Shown: piece after piece, positions 20,600 to 32,422 of the stretch | How positions within the stretch are numbered: position 1 is the stretch's first letter | How the letters are laid out: each line of letters opens with the position of its first letter | Assembly (NCBI GenBank): GCA_037176705.1 | Contig: CM073886.1 | Coordinates: 87,703,501-87,767,500, forward strand | DNA from: Molossus alvarezi | Taxonomy: Eukaryota > Chordata > Mammalia > Chiroptera > Molossidae | Reading direction: 5' to 3' | DNA: 64,000 nt | Position numbers and translations under genes: made by a program | Notes under the pieces: generated by a model | What the model was told of the DNA's origin: nothing | Seen by the model: the letters and a program-made list of their open reading frames with translations, nothing else | Database searches by the model: none

Positions 20600-20949
20600 G
20601 AAAATATGCTCTCAGTATAGTTGTCGCTCCATTTCAGATTATTTGTTCTATCTTTCTGAGAGGTTTCAAGACTTTCTCTTTACTCTTGACTTCTACAGTT
20701 TCACTTTAATGTGTCCAAGTTTCTTTTATTTGTATTTATGCTGCTTAGTATTTAGATTGTATTTATCTGATAATTTATCAGATATTTTTTGGTTTAATTC
20801 TGGAAAATCATCAATACATTTTCTTCAAATATTGTTTCCCTATCATTTGTCTCAGTTTATTTTTCTGGAATTCCTATTTATTAAAATGTTAGAATCTCTC
20901 AGTCTTTCTTTCATGTTTTATAACTACTCATTTAAACCTGTCTGCCTAC

Positions 20950-21031
<82 letters not shown>

Positions 21032-21330
21032 ATCTATCTATCTATGTACTTAACTACCTATCTAGTTACCTGTCTCTAGAAAGGAAAACAATCCTGTTTT
21101 GTTTATTGTATTTTAAAAATTCAATCGCTATTTCTTTTCTTAATTTCTAATTGTTTCTTTTAAATATCCACCTATTCTTGTTTCATTTTTTTACTTGTTT
21201 TTGTTGAAAAATTTTATATACTTTTTAAGTGGAGGTTATGCTGAATTGTTTCTCTGCAAATGCTTAATATTTCTAATTTAATGTCTTTGTTAAGCTGTTC
21301 TATAAAGTTAATTTTCCAGACTGAATGCAT
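20600..21330 (-). mobile_element. Old L1M/HAL1 ORF1-region fossil
   Basis: The text tcttcaaatattgtttccct, ggaattcctatttattaaaa and agtttcactttaatgtgtcc follows the reverse of an old L1/HAL1 ORF1 region. It is strongly diverged and interrupted by a tetranucleotide array. Confidence 0.5.
20950..21064. repeat. (CTAT)n microsatellite
   Basis: About 24 tetranucleotide units, broken by two CAT interruptions and degrading at the right end (ctacctatctagttacc). Likely polymorphic. Confidence 0.95.
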
Positions 21331-21532
21331 GATTGTTAATTTTGTTGGTTTTCTTTGTTAGCAACCAATTATTGTTTTTGGAATATTGGTTCACCACCAA
21401 TTTTAGATAGGGCTTTTTGTTTTTTATTTCTCTTTCTTCCTCCCATCTCTCGCCATCTGTCTCTTTGTCCTGCAGTTTTGCAATCTCCTGCCCCACAAGT
21501 GTTCTTCAGATCCCCAATCTGTAATCAGGCTT
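21331..21532. other. Unique sequence
   Basis: T-rich, then C-rich near 21430-21520. Nothing recognised. Confidence 0.35.
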
Positions 21533-21556
21533 TAAATTGCCGGGGGTGGAGGGGTT

Positions 21557-21797
21557 GCCCTGGCTGATTTTGTTCAGTGGTTAGAGCGTCAGACTGAGGA
21601 CTGGAGAGTCGCGGGTTCGATTCTGGTCAAGGGCACATACCTTGGTTGTGGTTCATCCCAGGCCCTGGTTGGGGTCGTGCAGGAGGCAACCAGGTAACCA
21701 GTCGATGTGGCCCTCTCACGTTGATGTTTCTCTCTTTCCCTCCCTCCTACTCTATCTGAAGATAAATAGAAAAATATCCCCAGGTAAGGATTTAAAA
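21557..21797 (+). mobile_element. Ves SINE (diverged)
   Basis: Head gccctggctgattttgttca. A 9-bp partial duplication (caaccaggtaaccagtcgat) sits in the middle. Target-site duplication aaattgc(c/t)gggggtgg on both sides. Confidence 0.92.
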
Positions 21798-23119
21798 AAA
21801 TTGCTGGGGGTGGGGGTGGGGTTCCTGTCCCATAGTAATGGGGGAATACCCAAGCACCAGTCAAATGGCCAGGGAGCAGTTTCGCTCTGTTCTTACTGTC
21901 AGACTGTGGGGTACTGAGCTCATGTATTTTTAACAGGGGCACTATCACCCCCAGTAAAGTACAGATTGACTTTTGGAGGGAAAAAAATCTTAGATATTAT
22001 AGTGGCTGGTCTAAGCTCAACCCTACCCCTAAAAATCTTATTGCTTAGCATTTATTTTCTCTTTTTAGGGAAAATTCAAATAAAAATTTCTCCTTAGGGG
22101 GATAATAATGAAAAAAAAATTGAGAAACATTGCTATAGCTCTAGGCAGAAGTCCGCTAGGTTCTGTTCAGTCTACTTTCTTAAGTAGTGAGCCTTATCTC
22201 CACCATCTGTGGAGCTTTTAAAACTCTGACTCCTGAAGGGCTGAGCTCCTGGCCAGCACAGCCATAGCCTCAGCTTGCCTCTCAGTTCTGCATTTCTGTT
22301 CCATGGAGATGTATATCTTGTTTTAGAATCTGGGGCCTTTTTCTCTTTTTATAGCTTACCACATATTACTATATATTTGGAGCACAAAGGGGATAATCAA
22401 AGCATGAATTCATTGCACCATTTTGACTGGAAATCAATATTTATTATTTTATTTACCAACTACACTCTAATGTCTTTATAAGTGCTTTTCTTAACTTATA
22501 TAAGATTTACAATACTTATATGGCACAATACAGGACTATCTAGCTGATAGATATCAATTGCATTCAGTCAATTATCTGTGTTTTACTTTCTAGCTTAGCA
22601 TTTTGAGGTTTCTAAATAATGTAGATCCTTTTTATTTAGATCATTTTCTCTGGGAGATTCTGGGCTTTTGAGGTCCCACTGTTCTGCAGCTGGAAATTTA
22701 TGGCCGAATCACTCTTGGGTACCATTAATGCATTCATAATCTATTCTCTGGTAGCATTTGCAATTATACTCCAAAAGCCCCCTTTCCATTGGTTTAATCT
22801 GGATAGCATGCCTCTTCAGCCATAATTCATATGGCAGTAGAGCATAGTGCTGAAAGGGACAGACTGCTCCGTTTATTGGGACCTCTGCCTCTGCCTTTTG
22901 GATTTAACGCATTGGTTTTGGGAAGAGGCTCTCTCTCAAACTCTAGTAAGGTTTGCAGTGACTGACAAGCCAATGGAATTGTCTTTTGATCAGAGAAAAT
23001 TACTTTTGGTTGATCTCACATATCCACAATCACTTAGAAAGAACATTAGAAAATACAGATAAGCGAAAACAAAAGAAGAGTCATTCACAATTCTGTCACC
23101 TATTTTGCTGTATGAAAAT
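21798..23119. other. Unique sequence
   Basis: About 1.3 kb. A stretch at 22190-22260 (ctgtggagcttttaaaactc) faintly resembles a hAT/MER5-type fragment but is too short to call. No exon recognised. Confidence 0.4.
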
Positions 23120-23132
23120 GCATCTATATGTT

Positions 23133-23201
23133 TTAAAAATTTTTTTAATTAATTTATTTTTGTTATAGATATTTCTCCTTCCCCCCCATTGACACCCTCC
23201 T
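23133..23201 (-). mobile_element. Very short L1 3' end insertion
   Basis: Only about 69 bp of the bat L1 3' UTR and tail. Target-site duplication gc(a/g)tctatatgtt at 23120-23132 and 23202-23214. An extreme 5' truncation. Confidence 0.9.
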
Positions 23202-23214
23202 GCGTCTATATGTT

Positions 23215-25873
23215 CATAAATAATATACTACCATAGAAGTGATTATGCTGTAGTCACCACTCTGTAAAATATATATTTTCATCATTCACTAATATAAAGT
23301 GAATACATTCCTGAGCCAGTAACTATGGAATCCACATCATATTCTATTGTATCAGTGACCTGTTCTAGACCATTTAGATTCTTTCCGCTGTTCTGCTATT
23401 TTAAAGACTACTGAATTAAACAAGACTTTATATATAATTTTGTTAATTTGTCAGTGTTGGAGGAGGTAGTTGAGAAAAGGTGACTGTTGACCTGTGAGCT
23501 GAACCTGAGCAATCGGAGGCTCCTCACTCCTTCCCTTGTCCTTGGAATGTACATTCTGCCCACTGTTCCCACAGTGGGAGCTGTTTTCAAGGATGCAGTC
23601 TTGAGAGACTAAGGTGTTGTTGAGACCATCTGGATAGTGCACGTGATTGAGTCCAGTTGAGGCCTTCTTATGCATTTTTAAGATTCTGGAGGGAAGTTGC
23701 CAAGATCTACTTGTTTTGTGGCCACCCAAAACAACGTGCCTTGTAAGTAAATCCCTTTGCTCATTAAGCCTGCCACCTACCAATGTGGAGCGACCTGCTT
23801 TTCTCTTTGGTCTCTCTTTGCCCTCGGTGTCCTGGGGCAGTTTGTGAGCCAACAGTTAGGAAGAATTCTAACAATCAGAAAAAGATAGAAAGCTAAGGGA
23901 AGGGCTACTACAAGCCTACCCTGGGAGGTGGCAGCCATGTGGTAGGACCTGGGTAAATGTTATTACATGAACAAAGGGTCAGAGTTAGCAGTAGGCGTTT
24001 TGTGAAGATGAGTGACAGAACAGAGAGCTCTGAGGAATCTGAGGAGACAACTGGAAAACACCAACTCTGTGACCCCAAAGACGGTTTTGTAAAGCTGGGA
24101 ACCTGAAAGTATGTTTTATAGCAACAAGTCTTGCCCTCTATCCACTTTAGTCCTGAAACAAAATAAAAATTTATTTTTATAATTGAATAAGTTCAGAATA
24201 CATTATGTCTACTCTTATGTCTGGAATCATCTTTATCTCCCTTTATTACATTAGCTCCAAATGAACTTTTCCAATTTTCCGTCCTGTATTTGGGTGGTCT
24301 TTTTTTAACCCTCTGAGGTTATGGAACAGGGTTGAAGTCAGGAAGTAAATGTTTGAAATTTTGGAGCAACCAGTCAGCTAGGAAAGGATAAGAGAATAAA
24401 AACAACAGCAACAACAAAACCTTCCTCTTGCTCTCTGTTTTTTTTTTTTTAATTTTTTTTTTTTTTTTTAATTTTCAGACTTTACTACATAGGTACAGCC
24501 CTTTCAAGTCACCCACTCATTCCTCAGGGGGTCATTGGATAGTCATTATTTTAAATATTGTTCCCAGGTATGAATTGAGATGCAGTGAAAGAGTCAACTT
24601 TCTGAAACATGTTTTGAGTCACCATACAGAACATACTAGGAGCCAGGAAGTGGGCTGACAAGACTCAGAGCAGCCAAAATCGGTTGCATCAAATTAGTGA
24701 ACCGAGGTGGGGGCATTTTACTCCTGGGAGAGGCCTTCAGATTCTACTCTTACTATACATGGAAACCAACCATTTCAAGCAGTGGATTCTGAACCCCCAG
24801 CAGATGATTAGCAGTGGATTAGAAAAGGGAGTCAGGAAGGCTGGCAGGAAGGGAGGCAGGAAGCAGAAACAGTGGGCTCCCCAAAGGAAAGGAACAGAAA
24901 ATCTAAAACCTCAGAAGAGAGCAGTGTGGAGCTAATAAACCTATGCGCAAAGAGTCTTACCCAGTGCAACAGCCCTCACGGAGGTAGTCACTGATGTGCA
25001 TGAAGGTGAGTCATCGGAAAATGTAACCTGTCTGAGAAAGCAGAGAGCAGAGACCATGATGGAGAAAGATTTCCATTTAAAACCATGAATGTCTTAACAG
25101 TTTTGATGCTTAAAGGAATAGGACTTGCAGTCATCTAGGAAGTTGGGCTTTTTCCAAAGGATTCTGGGTGGCTGAGGTGTTACTAGGTGATTGAGATTGA
25201 CTCTTTGCTTCCTGATTTATAGAGCTTAAAGCACTACATATTTGGTGAGATATGAGAATACTGCACTTACCAATGAAGTCATACATGACTGGGTTGTGTG
25301 GAAAGGAGATGGAATGGAGAGTAGGGAAAACAGTTGTAAAATTACTTGAGTTTAAAGCGTGGACGTGTCTGCCACTGGGCACAGAATGAGTGCTAAATGC
25401 GTATGTGTAGAATAGGAGGGAGCTCCTTTCGAGATGGACTCTCACCAGCGCTTTGGCTGTCACCCAGAGCTGAATGCGATGGAGGACAGTTGAGGGAGGA
25501 GCGGGAAAAGTCAGCCTGGGGATCTCCGGCAGGACAGCCTCCAAGTTCAGGGTTCCTGAAATGGGAAGGGCATGGTGCCTGAGTTAGGGCTGCTTTGTGT
25601 GGCATTTTGATCCTGGAGGTGAGAAGCCAGGCTGACCTCACAGCTGGGTCTGTGTGGCCTGCCCCAGCCCTGTCTAGGGCCTGCAGTGGTACCTCACCAG
25701 GGTGGGGAGGAGTTCCTTGTCATGCCTGGCCTTTATGGGCCACACTGACTGTGAGAATAGCAATATGAGCCCCGAGGTTATTATTTTCATAAATCTAGCT
25801 CCATTTCACTAAAAACCAAACCAAACAAAACCTAAACTATGTATTTTAAAAATAACATACAGTCCTTTATTGT
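23215..25873. other. Unique sequence (about 2.6 kb)
   Basis: Contains T-runs at 24438-24470 that could be an old retrotransposed tail, and moderately GC-rich sequence at 25430-25740. Open frames here (for example 23451-23852 and 25131-25544 on the minus strand) show no domain. No gene called. Confidence 0.4.
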
Positions 25874-26073
25874 TATTTTTTCTTTATTGTTTGGAGAGAG
25901 AGGAAGAGAGAGAGAGAGAGATAAAAACATCAGTGAGAAAGAGTATTGACTGGCCACTTCCTGCATGCCCCCCATTTGGCCCACAACCTGGGCATGTGCC
26001 CTGACTGGGAATCGAACTGGCGACCTCTTGGTGCATGGGTTGACACTCAACCACTGAGCCACCCCAGCTGGGC
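25874..26073 (-). mobile_element. tRNA-derived SINE (older Ves-like type)
   Basis: Head gcccagctggggtggctcag on the minus strand, CAACCTGGGCATG-type middle, GA tract, and tail at the left. Target-site duplication not clear. Confidence 0.88.
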
Positions 26074-26212
26074 TTAACTGTTTTTTTATTGATATAGACA
26101 GATTTCTTTTTTTGAACCATCCATGGAGAATCATTTCATAGTAACTCACTGGATATAAGTTAAACACAGTTTTAGTTTTTTTTTTTTAAAAAAGATAAAT
26201 TTATAGAGTTTT

Positions 26213-26578
26213 TTTAAAAAAATTATTTTCATTAATTTATTTTTGTTACAGATGTTTCTCCTTTCCACCCCATTGACACCTTCCTCCCAATCCCCCACCC
26301 CCCACCCCTTCCCCAGCATTGTTGTCTATGTCCATTGGTTACGCATACTTGCATATAAGTTGTATAGTTTATCTCTTCCCTCCCCTGGCCCCCCCAACCT
26401 CCTCTTCTGAGGTTTGTCAGTCTGAACCCTTCTTCTATGTCTCTGGGTCTATTTTGTTCATCAGTTTGTTTTGTTCATTATATCCCACAAATAAGTGAGA
26501 TCATGATATTTGTCTTTCTCTGACTGGCTTGTTTTGCTTAGGATAATACTCTCCAGGTCCCTCCGTGTTGTCCCAAAG
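26213..26578 (-). mobile_element. 5'-truncated L1 3' UTR
   Basis: Tail plus about 330 bp of the 3' UTR shared with the copies at 9996 and 29070, ending at tccctccgtgttgtcccaaa. Target-site duplication tttatagagtttt at 26200-26212 and 26579-26591, exact. Confidence 0.94.
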
Positions 26579-26657
26579 TTTATAGAGTTTTAAAAGATAC
26601 AAATTTCACTAAAATTTCCACTATTTGTTGACAGGACAGTATTCCCTTTCAAGTCTT

Positions 26658-26908
26658 TTTTTTTTTATCCTCACCTAAGGATATTTTCCTATTTATCTTC
26701 AGAAAGAATAGGAGGGAGGGGGAGAGAGGGAGAGAGAGAGAAACATCGAGGTGAGAAGGACACATCAACTGGTTGCCTCCTGCACAACCCTGACCAAGGC
26801 TGGGAACGAACTGCACCAAGGTATGTGTCCTTGACAGGAATTGAACCCATGACTCACTGGTCCACACATAGGACAATGCTCTAACTGCTGAGCCAAACTG
26901 GCCAGGGC
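26658..26908 (-). mobile_element. Ves SINE
   Basis: Complete Ves. Target-site duplication tccctttcaagtctt / tccctctgaagtctt (26643-26657, 26909-26923). Confidence 0.94.
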
Positions 26909-26923
26909 TCCCTCTGAAGTCTT

Positions 26924-27287
26924 TATGTAAACTGCATAAAGACCACATCATCATTTAGCGTATAATTTAATACTATTGTTAGTTACTTACAAAGTACTTC
27001 TTATTGGAAAATGTTTAACTATTTATGAGAGTCTTATAAGGAAACCAACATGGCTCCTATTTTATAGATAGAGAAATATGAAGCTCACGGGAATGAAATG
27101 AAGGACCTCAAGGAGTACCAGAAAAGGAGTTAATGTTCTGAAAGAGAAAAGTTCTCTGTTGTTTCATCTCCCTTCCCAGCCAGAACAAAACTCAATATTT
27201 TGATGTATTTTCTCTAAGCTTTTTCCCTGTTATAAATGCAAAGTATATTATATTAGGCAAATGTTTTCTTATTTTATTCAGTAGTCT
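26924..27287. other. Mostly unique; possible MIR remnant
   Basis: ctattttatagatagagaaatatgaagctc near 27058 resembles a reversed MIR core, but too little is preserved to be certain. Confidence 0.35.
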
Positions 27288-27301
27288 CTGAAAACATGAT
27301 T

Positions 27302-27542
27302 AAAAAAAGAAATCCTCACCCAAGGATATTTTTCCATTTATCTTCAGATAGAGCGGGAGGGAGTGAGGGAGAGAGAGAAACATCCATGTGAGAGGGACAC
27401 ATTGATTGGTTGCCTCCCGCATGACCCTGACCAGGGCACGGGAATGAACCACAACCGAGGTATGTGCCCTTGACTGGAATCGAACCCGTGACTCTTTGGT
27501 CCACAGGCCAACGCTCTAACTGCTGAGTCAAACCGGCCAGGG
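27302..27542 (-). mobile_element. Ves SINE
   Basis: Complete Ves. Target-site duplication ctgaaaacatgatt at 27288-27301 and 27543-27556, exact. Confidence 0.95.
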
Positions 27543-27640
27543 CTGAAAACATGATTTTTAATAGTTGTGTAACATTCTCTCATGCAGATGTCTCATAGTT
27601 TTTTTTTGTTTTTATTTGCTCTTGTAAAAAATGCTGTGAG

Positions 27641-27855
27641 AGCCCCGGTTAGAGCGTTGGCCTGCGGTCCTGAGAGACCCGGGTTCGGTTCCCGCTAGGG
27701 GCGCGTACCTCAGTTGCGGTTTGTCCCCGGCCCTGGTCGGTTGTGCGGGTGGCAGCCACTCGATGTGTTCCTTTCACATCAATGTTTCTCTCTCTCTCTC
27801 CCTCCCACTCTACCTGAACAAAAAATGGAAAAATGTCCTCGGGTGAGGAAAAAAA
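27641..27855 (+). mobile_element. Ves SINE with the box A region deleted
   Basis: Starts agccccggttagagcgttgg: about 18 bases of the normal head (TGGCCGGTTTGGCTCAG) are missing, removing the box A promoter motif. Box B, the CT tract and the 3' domain are intact. Target-site duplication aaaaaatgctgtgag on both sides (27626-27640, right copy ending at 27870). Confidence 0.93.
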
Positions 27856-27870
27856 AAAAAATGCTGTGAG

Positions 27871-28185
27871 AAACAGGTTTGTACACACATCTCTATGGGC
27901 AGAAAGGCCTAATCTGTGCAGAGATTGTCTGAAAAATCTAGAGAGGTAGGAAGCCACCATCAACCAGCATCTGGAAATCACCTGAAATGGGCAAACGACT
28001 CTTCTAAGTATGGAAGAACAAAGATGGAAAAGACAGAGTTAACAACTTGATTAATACTTAGAGTATACAAGAGTATACATGAAAGATAATAATACAAGGT
28101 GACAATAAAGCCCTAGGGCAAGGAACGAACAGCAGCACATAAAGACATGCTGTGCAGAGAGTTAATACTCAAAAATGTTGATTGC
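27871..28185. other. Unique sequence
   Basis: Nothing recognised. Confidence 0.4.
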
Positions 28186-28394
28186 ACCTGGCTGGTGTGG
28201 CTCAGTGGTTGAGCATCGACCCATGCACCAAGAGGTTGCTAGTTCGATTCCCCATCAGGGCACATGCCCAGGTTGTGGGCCCCATCCCCAGTAGGGGACA
28301 TGCAGGAGGCAGCCAGTTGATATTCTCTCTCATTGATGTTTCTATCTCTCTCCCTCATCCTTCCTCTCTCTAAAAATCAATAAAGAAAAAAAAC
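28186..28394 (+). mobile_element. tRNA-derived SINE (older Ves-like type)
   Basis: Head cacctggctggtgtggctca, GTTCGATTCCCC box B, CCCATCCCCAGTAGG middle, tail aaaaatcaataaag. Short target-site duplication around ttgattgc. Confidence 0.92.
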
Positions 28395-28504
28395 ATTGAT
28401 TGCTCTGTTTTGGTTTGCAAGAGCTAAGAGTTTGGACCACTGAGAATGTAGAACTTGAGTTGGACCCCAAAGAACTGTTAAGTGTGGTGTGGATTTATAA
28501 TAAA

Positions 28505-28660
28505 ACATATCTGGCTTCAGCTTCCAGCTCTGCTAATTACTAGTAATAGGAACTTGGATCAGTTACTTTCTCTCCATGCTCAGTGTTCACATCTGCAAAA
28601 TAGGAAGAATATTCAATGTCACAGAGGATGAAATGGAAAAATGACTATGAAGGACTTTCT
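28505..28660 (+). mobile_element. MIR fragment
   Basis: Follows MIR: ttccagctctgctaattact, ggatcagttactttctctcc, tcacatctgcaaaatagga. Confidence 0.7.
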
Positions 28661-29052
28661 GATGTTACTAATTATTGTAAGAAGAAACATTTCAGAAGAG
28701 TACCTGGAATTTTGATATCACTTTACAGCCACTGTGTAATGAGAGAATGTTCCACATAGACAGGAAGTATCATGCCCTCTAGTATTTGAAATGTCAGAGC
28801 AAGCAGGAGTTTGAGGCAGCAGTAAAATATTCAAGAACTGTTATGTTCTAACGTGGGAACAAACCCAAACAGGAACTGCGAGTCCACGTCAAGTGCGGTA
28901 TCTCAGTCCTCTTGAAATGGTCTTGCCTCTAGAACACTGGCAGGTCAGTGCTCCGGGGACATGAAAAGGCTTATTGGCAGCACAGAAGGTTGGTCCCACA
29001 GTCGTTCCGTGTCCTCCAGGGCTGGCGAGGAAATGTGCTTATGCTTGTCCTA
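28661..29052. other. Unique sequence
   Basis: Nothing recognised up to the L1 target site. Confidence 0.4.
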
Positions 29053-29069
29053 AGAGGATGCATGTTCTA

Positions 29070-29328
29070 TTTTTATTTATTTTTATTTTTTTTTATTTTT
29101 GTTACAGATATTTTACCTTTTTACCCCATTGGCACCCCCACCCTACCCCCCCTCCACCCTTTCCCCGGCTTAGTTGTCCATGTCCATTGGTCATGCATAC
29201 ATGCATATAAGTTCTGTGGTTTATCTCTTCCCACCCCCCCAACCCCCATCCCCTCTACTGAGGGATGTCAGTCTGTGCCCTACTTCCATGTGTCTGGGTC
29301 TACTGTATTCCTCAGGCTGTTATGTTCA
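29070..29328 (-). other. L1 3' UTR and A-rich tail
   Basis: Shared nearly collinearly with 9996-10320, 26213-26578 and 44185-44540. C-rich (polypurine on the sense strand) near 29120-29165 and 29230-29260, with an ATTGG...ATGCATACATGCATATAAG stretch between. The sense-strand end has AATAAA within the tail. Confidence 0.85.
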
Positions 29329-32289
29329 TTATATTCCGTATATAAGTGAGATCATGTGGTATTTGTCTTTTTCTGCTTGGCTTCTTTCACTTAGGATAAT
29401 ACTTTCCAGGTCCCTCCATGTCGTCTCAAAGGATAAGAGATCTTTCTTTCTTACCGCTGCATAGTACTCCATTGTGTATATGTACCACAGCTTTTTTATC
29501 CATTCGTCTACTGGTGGACACTTGGGCTGTTTCCAGATCTTAGCTATTGTAAATAGTGCTGCTATGAACATGGGGGTACATATATTCTTCCTGATTGGTG
29601 TTTCAGGCTTCTTAGGGTATATTCCCAGCAGTGGGATCACTGGGTCAAATGGAAGTTCAATTTTTAATTTCTTGAGGTAGCACCATATTGTTTTCCATAG
29701 CGGCTGCACCAGTCTGCATTCCCACCAGCAGTGTATTAGAGTCCCCTTTTCTCCACACCCTCGCCAACACTTGTTGTTTGATGATTTGTTGATGGCGGCC
29801 ATTCTGACCGGTGTGAGGTGATACCTCATTGTTGTTTTAATTTGCATCTCTCTGATGATTAGTGATGTTGAGCATTTCTTCATATGTCTTTTGGCCATTT
29901 GTATGTCCTGTTTGGAGAGGTGTCTATTCAGCTCCTCTGCCCATTTTTTAATTGGGTTCTTTGTCTTCCTTTTGTGGAGTTGTATGAGCACTCTATATAT
30001 ACTGGAAATTAACCCCTTATCTGATACATCATTGGCAATGATGTTCTCCCATACAGTGGGTTGCCTTTCCATTTTGATGATTGTTTCTTTTGCTGTGCAG
30101 AAGCTTTTTAGTTTGATGTAGTCCCATGTGTTCATTTTCTCCTTTATTTCTGTTGCCTTAGGTGATGTATCAGTGAAAATTCTGCTCCGTATGATGTCCG
30201 AAATTTTGTTGCCTACATTTTCTTCTAGAATTTTTATGGATTCACGGGTCACATTTAAGTCTTTTATCCATTTTGAGTTTATTTTTGTGTATGGTGTAAG
30301 TTGATGGTCTAGTTTCATTTTTTTGCATGTAGCTGTCCAATTTTCCCAACACCATTTATTAAAGAGGCTGTCTTTACTCCACTGTATGCTCTTGCCACCT
30401 TTGTCAAATATTAATTGAGCGTATTGCCTTGGGTCCATTTCTGGGTTTTCAGTTCTGTTCCACTGGTCTATATGCCTGTTCTTGTGCCAGTACCAGGCTG
30501 TTTTGGTTACAGTCGCTTTGTAGTATAACCTGAAATCTGGTATTGTGATCCCACCTACTTTGTTCTTCTTTTTCAAGATTGCTGTGGCTATTCGGGGTCT
30601 TTTTTGGTTCCATATGAACTTTTGAAGTATTTGTTCTAGTTCTATGAAATATGTCGTTGGTACTTTGATGGGGATTGCATTGAATCTATAGATTGCTTTG
30701 GGTAGTATGGACATTTTAATTATGTTAATTCTTCCAATCCATGAACAGGGTATGTGCTTCCACTTTTTTATATCTTCCTCTATTTCTTTTTTCAATGACC
30801 TGTAGTTTTCTGCAAATAGGTCCTTTACTTCTTTGGTTAAGTTTATTCCTAGGTATCGTAATTTTTTTGGAGCGATGGTAAATGGGATTGTTTTTTCAGT
30901 TTCTCTTTCTGTGAGTTCATCATTGATGTACAAGAATGCCGTCGATTTCTTGACGTTAATTTTGTATCCTGCTACTTTGCCAAATTCATTTATTAAGTCT
31001 AATATATTTTTGATGGAGTCTTTAGGGTTTTCTATGTACAATATCATGTCATCTGCAAATAATGACAGTTTCACTTCCTCCTTTCCAATTTGGATCCCTT
31101 TTATTTTTTCTTCATGTCTGATTGCTGTGGCTAAGACTTCCAGTACAATGTTAAATAAGAGTGGCGAAAGTGGACATCCCTGTCTTGTTCCTGTTCTTAA
31201 CGGAAATGTTTTTAGTTTCTGTCCATTGAGTATGATGTTGGCTGTAGGTCTTTCATATATGGCCTTTATTATGTCGAGATATGATCCCTCTATTCCCACA
31301 TTGCTGAGCGTTTTTATCAGAAATGGATGCTGGATTTTGTCGAATGCTTTTTCAGCATCTATTGATATGATCATGTGGTTTTTATTCTTCATTTTGTTTA
31401 TGTGGTGTATCACATTTATTGATTTGCGAATATTGTACCAGCCTTGCATCCCTGGAATGAATCCCACTTGGTCATGGTGAATAATTTTTTTGATGTATTT
31501 CTGGATCCGATTTGCTAATATTTTGTTCAGGATTTTGGCGTCTATGTTCATCAGGGATATTGGCCTGTAGTTTTCTTTCTTCGTAGTGTCTTTTTCTGGT
31601 TTTGGAATTAGAATTATGCTAGCCTCATAGAACGTGTTTGGAAGTCTTCCTTCTTCTTGAATTTTTTGAAATAGTTTGAGGAGAATGGGTGTTAGTTCTT
31701 TTTGGAATGTTCGGTAAAACTCCCCCGTGAAACCATCTGGGCCTGGGCTTTTGTTTGCTGGAAGAGTCTTGATTACCTCTTCAATTTCCTTAGTTGTTAT
31801 TGGTCTGTTCAAGTTTTCTATCTCTTCCGGGAATAGTTTTGGGAGACTGTGTGTTTCTAGAAATTTGTCCATTTCGCTTAGATTGTCAAATTTGTTGCCA
31901 TATAGTTGTTCGTAGTAGTTGTTAACGATCTTTTGTATTTCCGTGGTGTTGGTTGTTACTTCTCCTCTTTCATTTCTAATTTTGTGTATTTGGGTTCTCT
32001 CTCTTTGTTTCTTGGTGAGTCTAGCTAAGGGTCCATCAATCTTGTTTATCTTTTCGAAAAACCAGCTCTTTGTTTCATTGATCCTTTGAATTGTTTTTTT
32101 GGTCTCTATGTCATTTATTTCTGCTCTGATCTTTACTATTTCCTTCCTTCTACTTGCTCTGGGGTTTTCTTTTTGTTTGCTTTCTAATTCTTTAAGTTGT
32201 GAGGTTAGACAGTCAATTAGAAATTTTTCTTGTTTTTTGAGGTAGGCCTGTAGTGCTATGAACTTCCCTCTCAGAACTGCTTTCGCTGC
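29329..32289 (-). pseudogene. L1 ORF2 (reverse transcriptase), N-terminally truncated
   Basis: ORF2p copies element RNA by target-primed reverse transcription. The minus-strand frame is open from 32355, of which the first ~22 codons are host flank, to the stop at 29329; about 987 codons are L1. Order, in frame residues from 32355: linker [16 protein letters not shown] (about 24-40), the RT fingers [12 protein letters not shown] (about 193), [15 protein letters not shown] (about 265), [40 protein letters not shown], catalytic FADDMILY (433-440; DNA 31048-31059 codes FADD), then the C-terminal segment with the Cys-rich [14 protein letters not shown] (about 866-879). Complete mammalian ORF2p is about 1275 residues; the N-terminal ~290, including the endonuclease, are missing. 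RT motifs show no missing catalytic residue. Confidence 0.93.
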
Positions 32290-32422
32290 AGAGGATGCAT
32301 GTTCTAGATAGATGGATGCATGTTTTATTTTCTTGTCAAAAATAAAATGGCACAAAATTCTTCATTCGCTGTGTGAGCAGAGAAGCTGGAAGCCTAAGGA
32401 GAATGGAAAAACTTTCCTTGTT

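Larger units (their letters stand above)
29070..32289 (-). mobile_element. 5'-truncated L1 with uninterrupted ORF2 (young-looking)
   Basis: A 3.2-kb minus-strand insertion: A-rich tail at the left (29070-29100), 3' UTR to about 29328, then ORF2 reading without a stop to the truncation point at 32289. Target-site duplication agaggatgcatgttcta (17 bp) is exact at 29053-29069 and 32290-32306. The endonuclease domain, ORF1 and 5' UTR are absent, so the copy itself cannot move. The open frame and perfect duplicate suggest recent insertion by an active source element. Confidence 0.96.
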
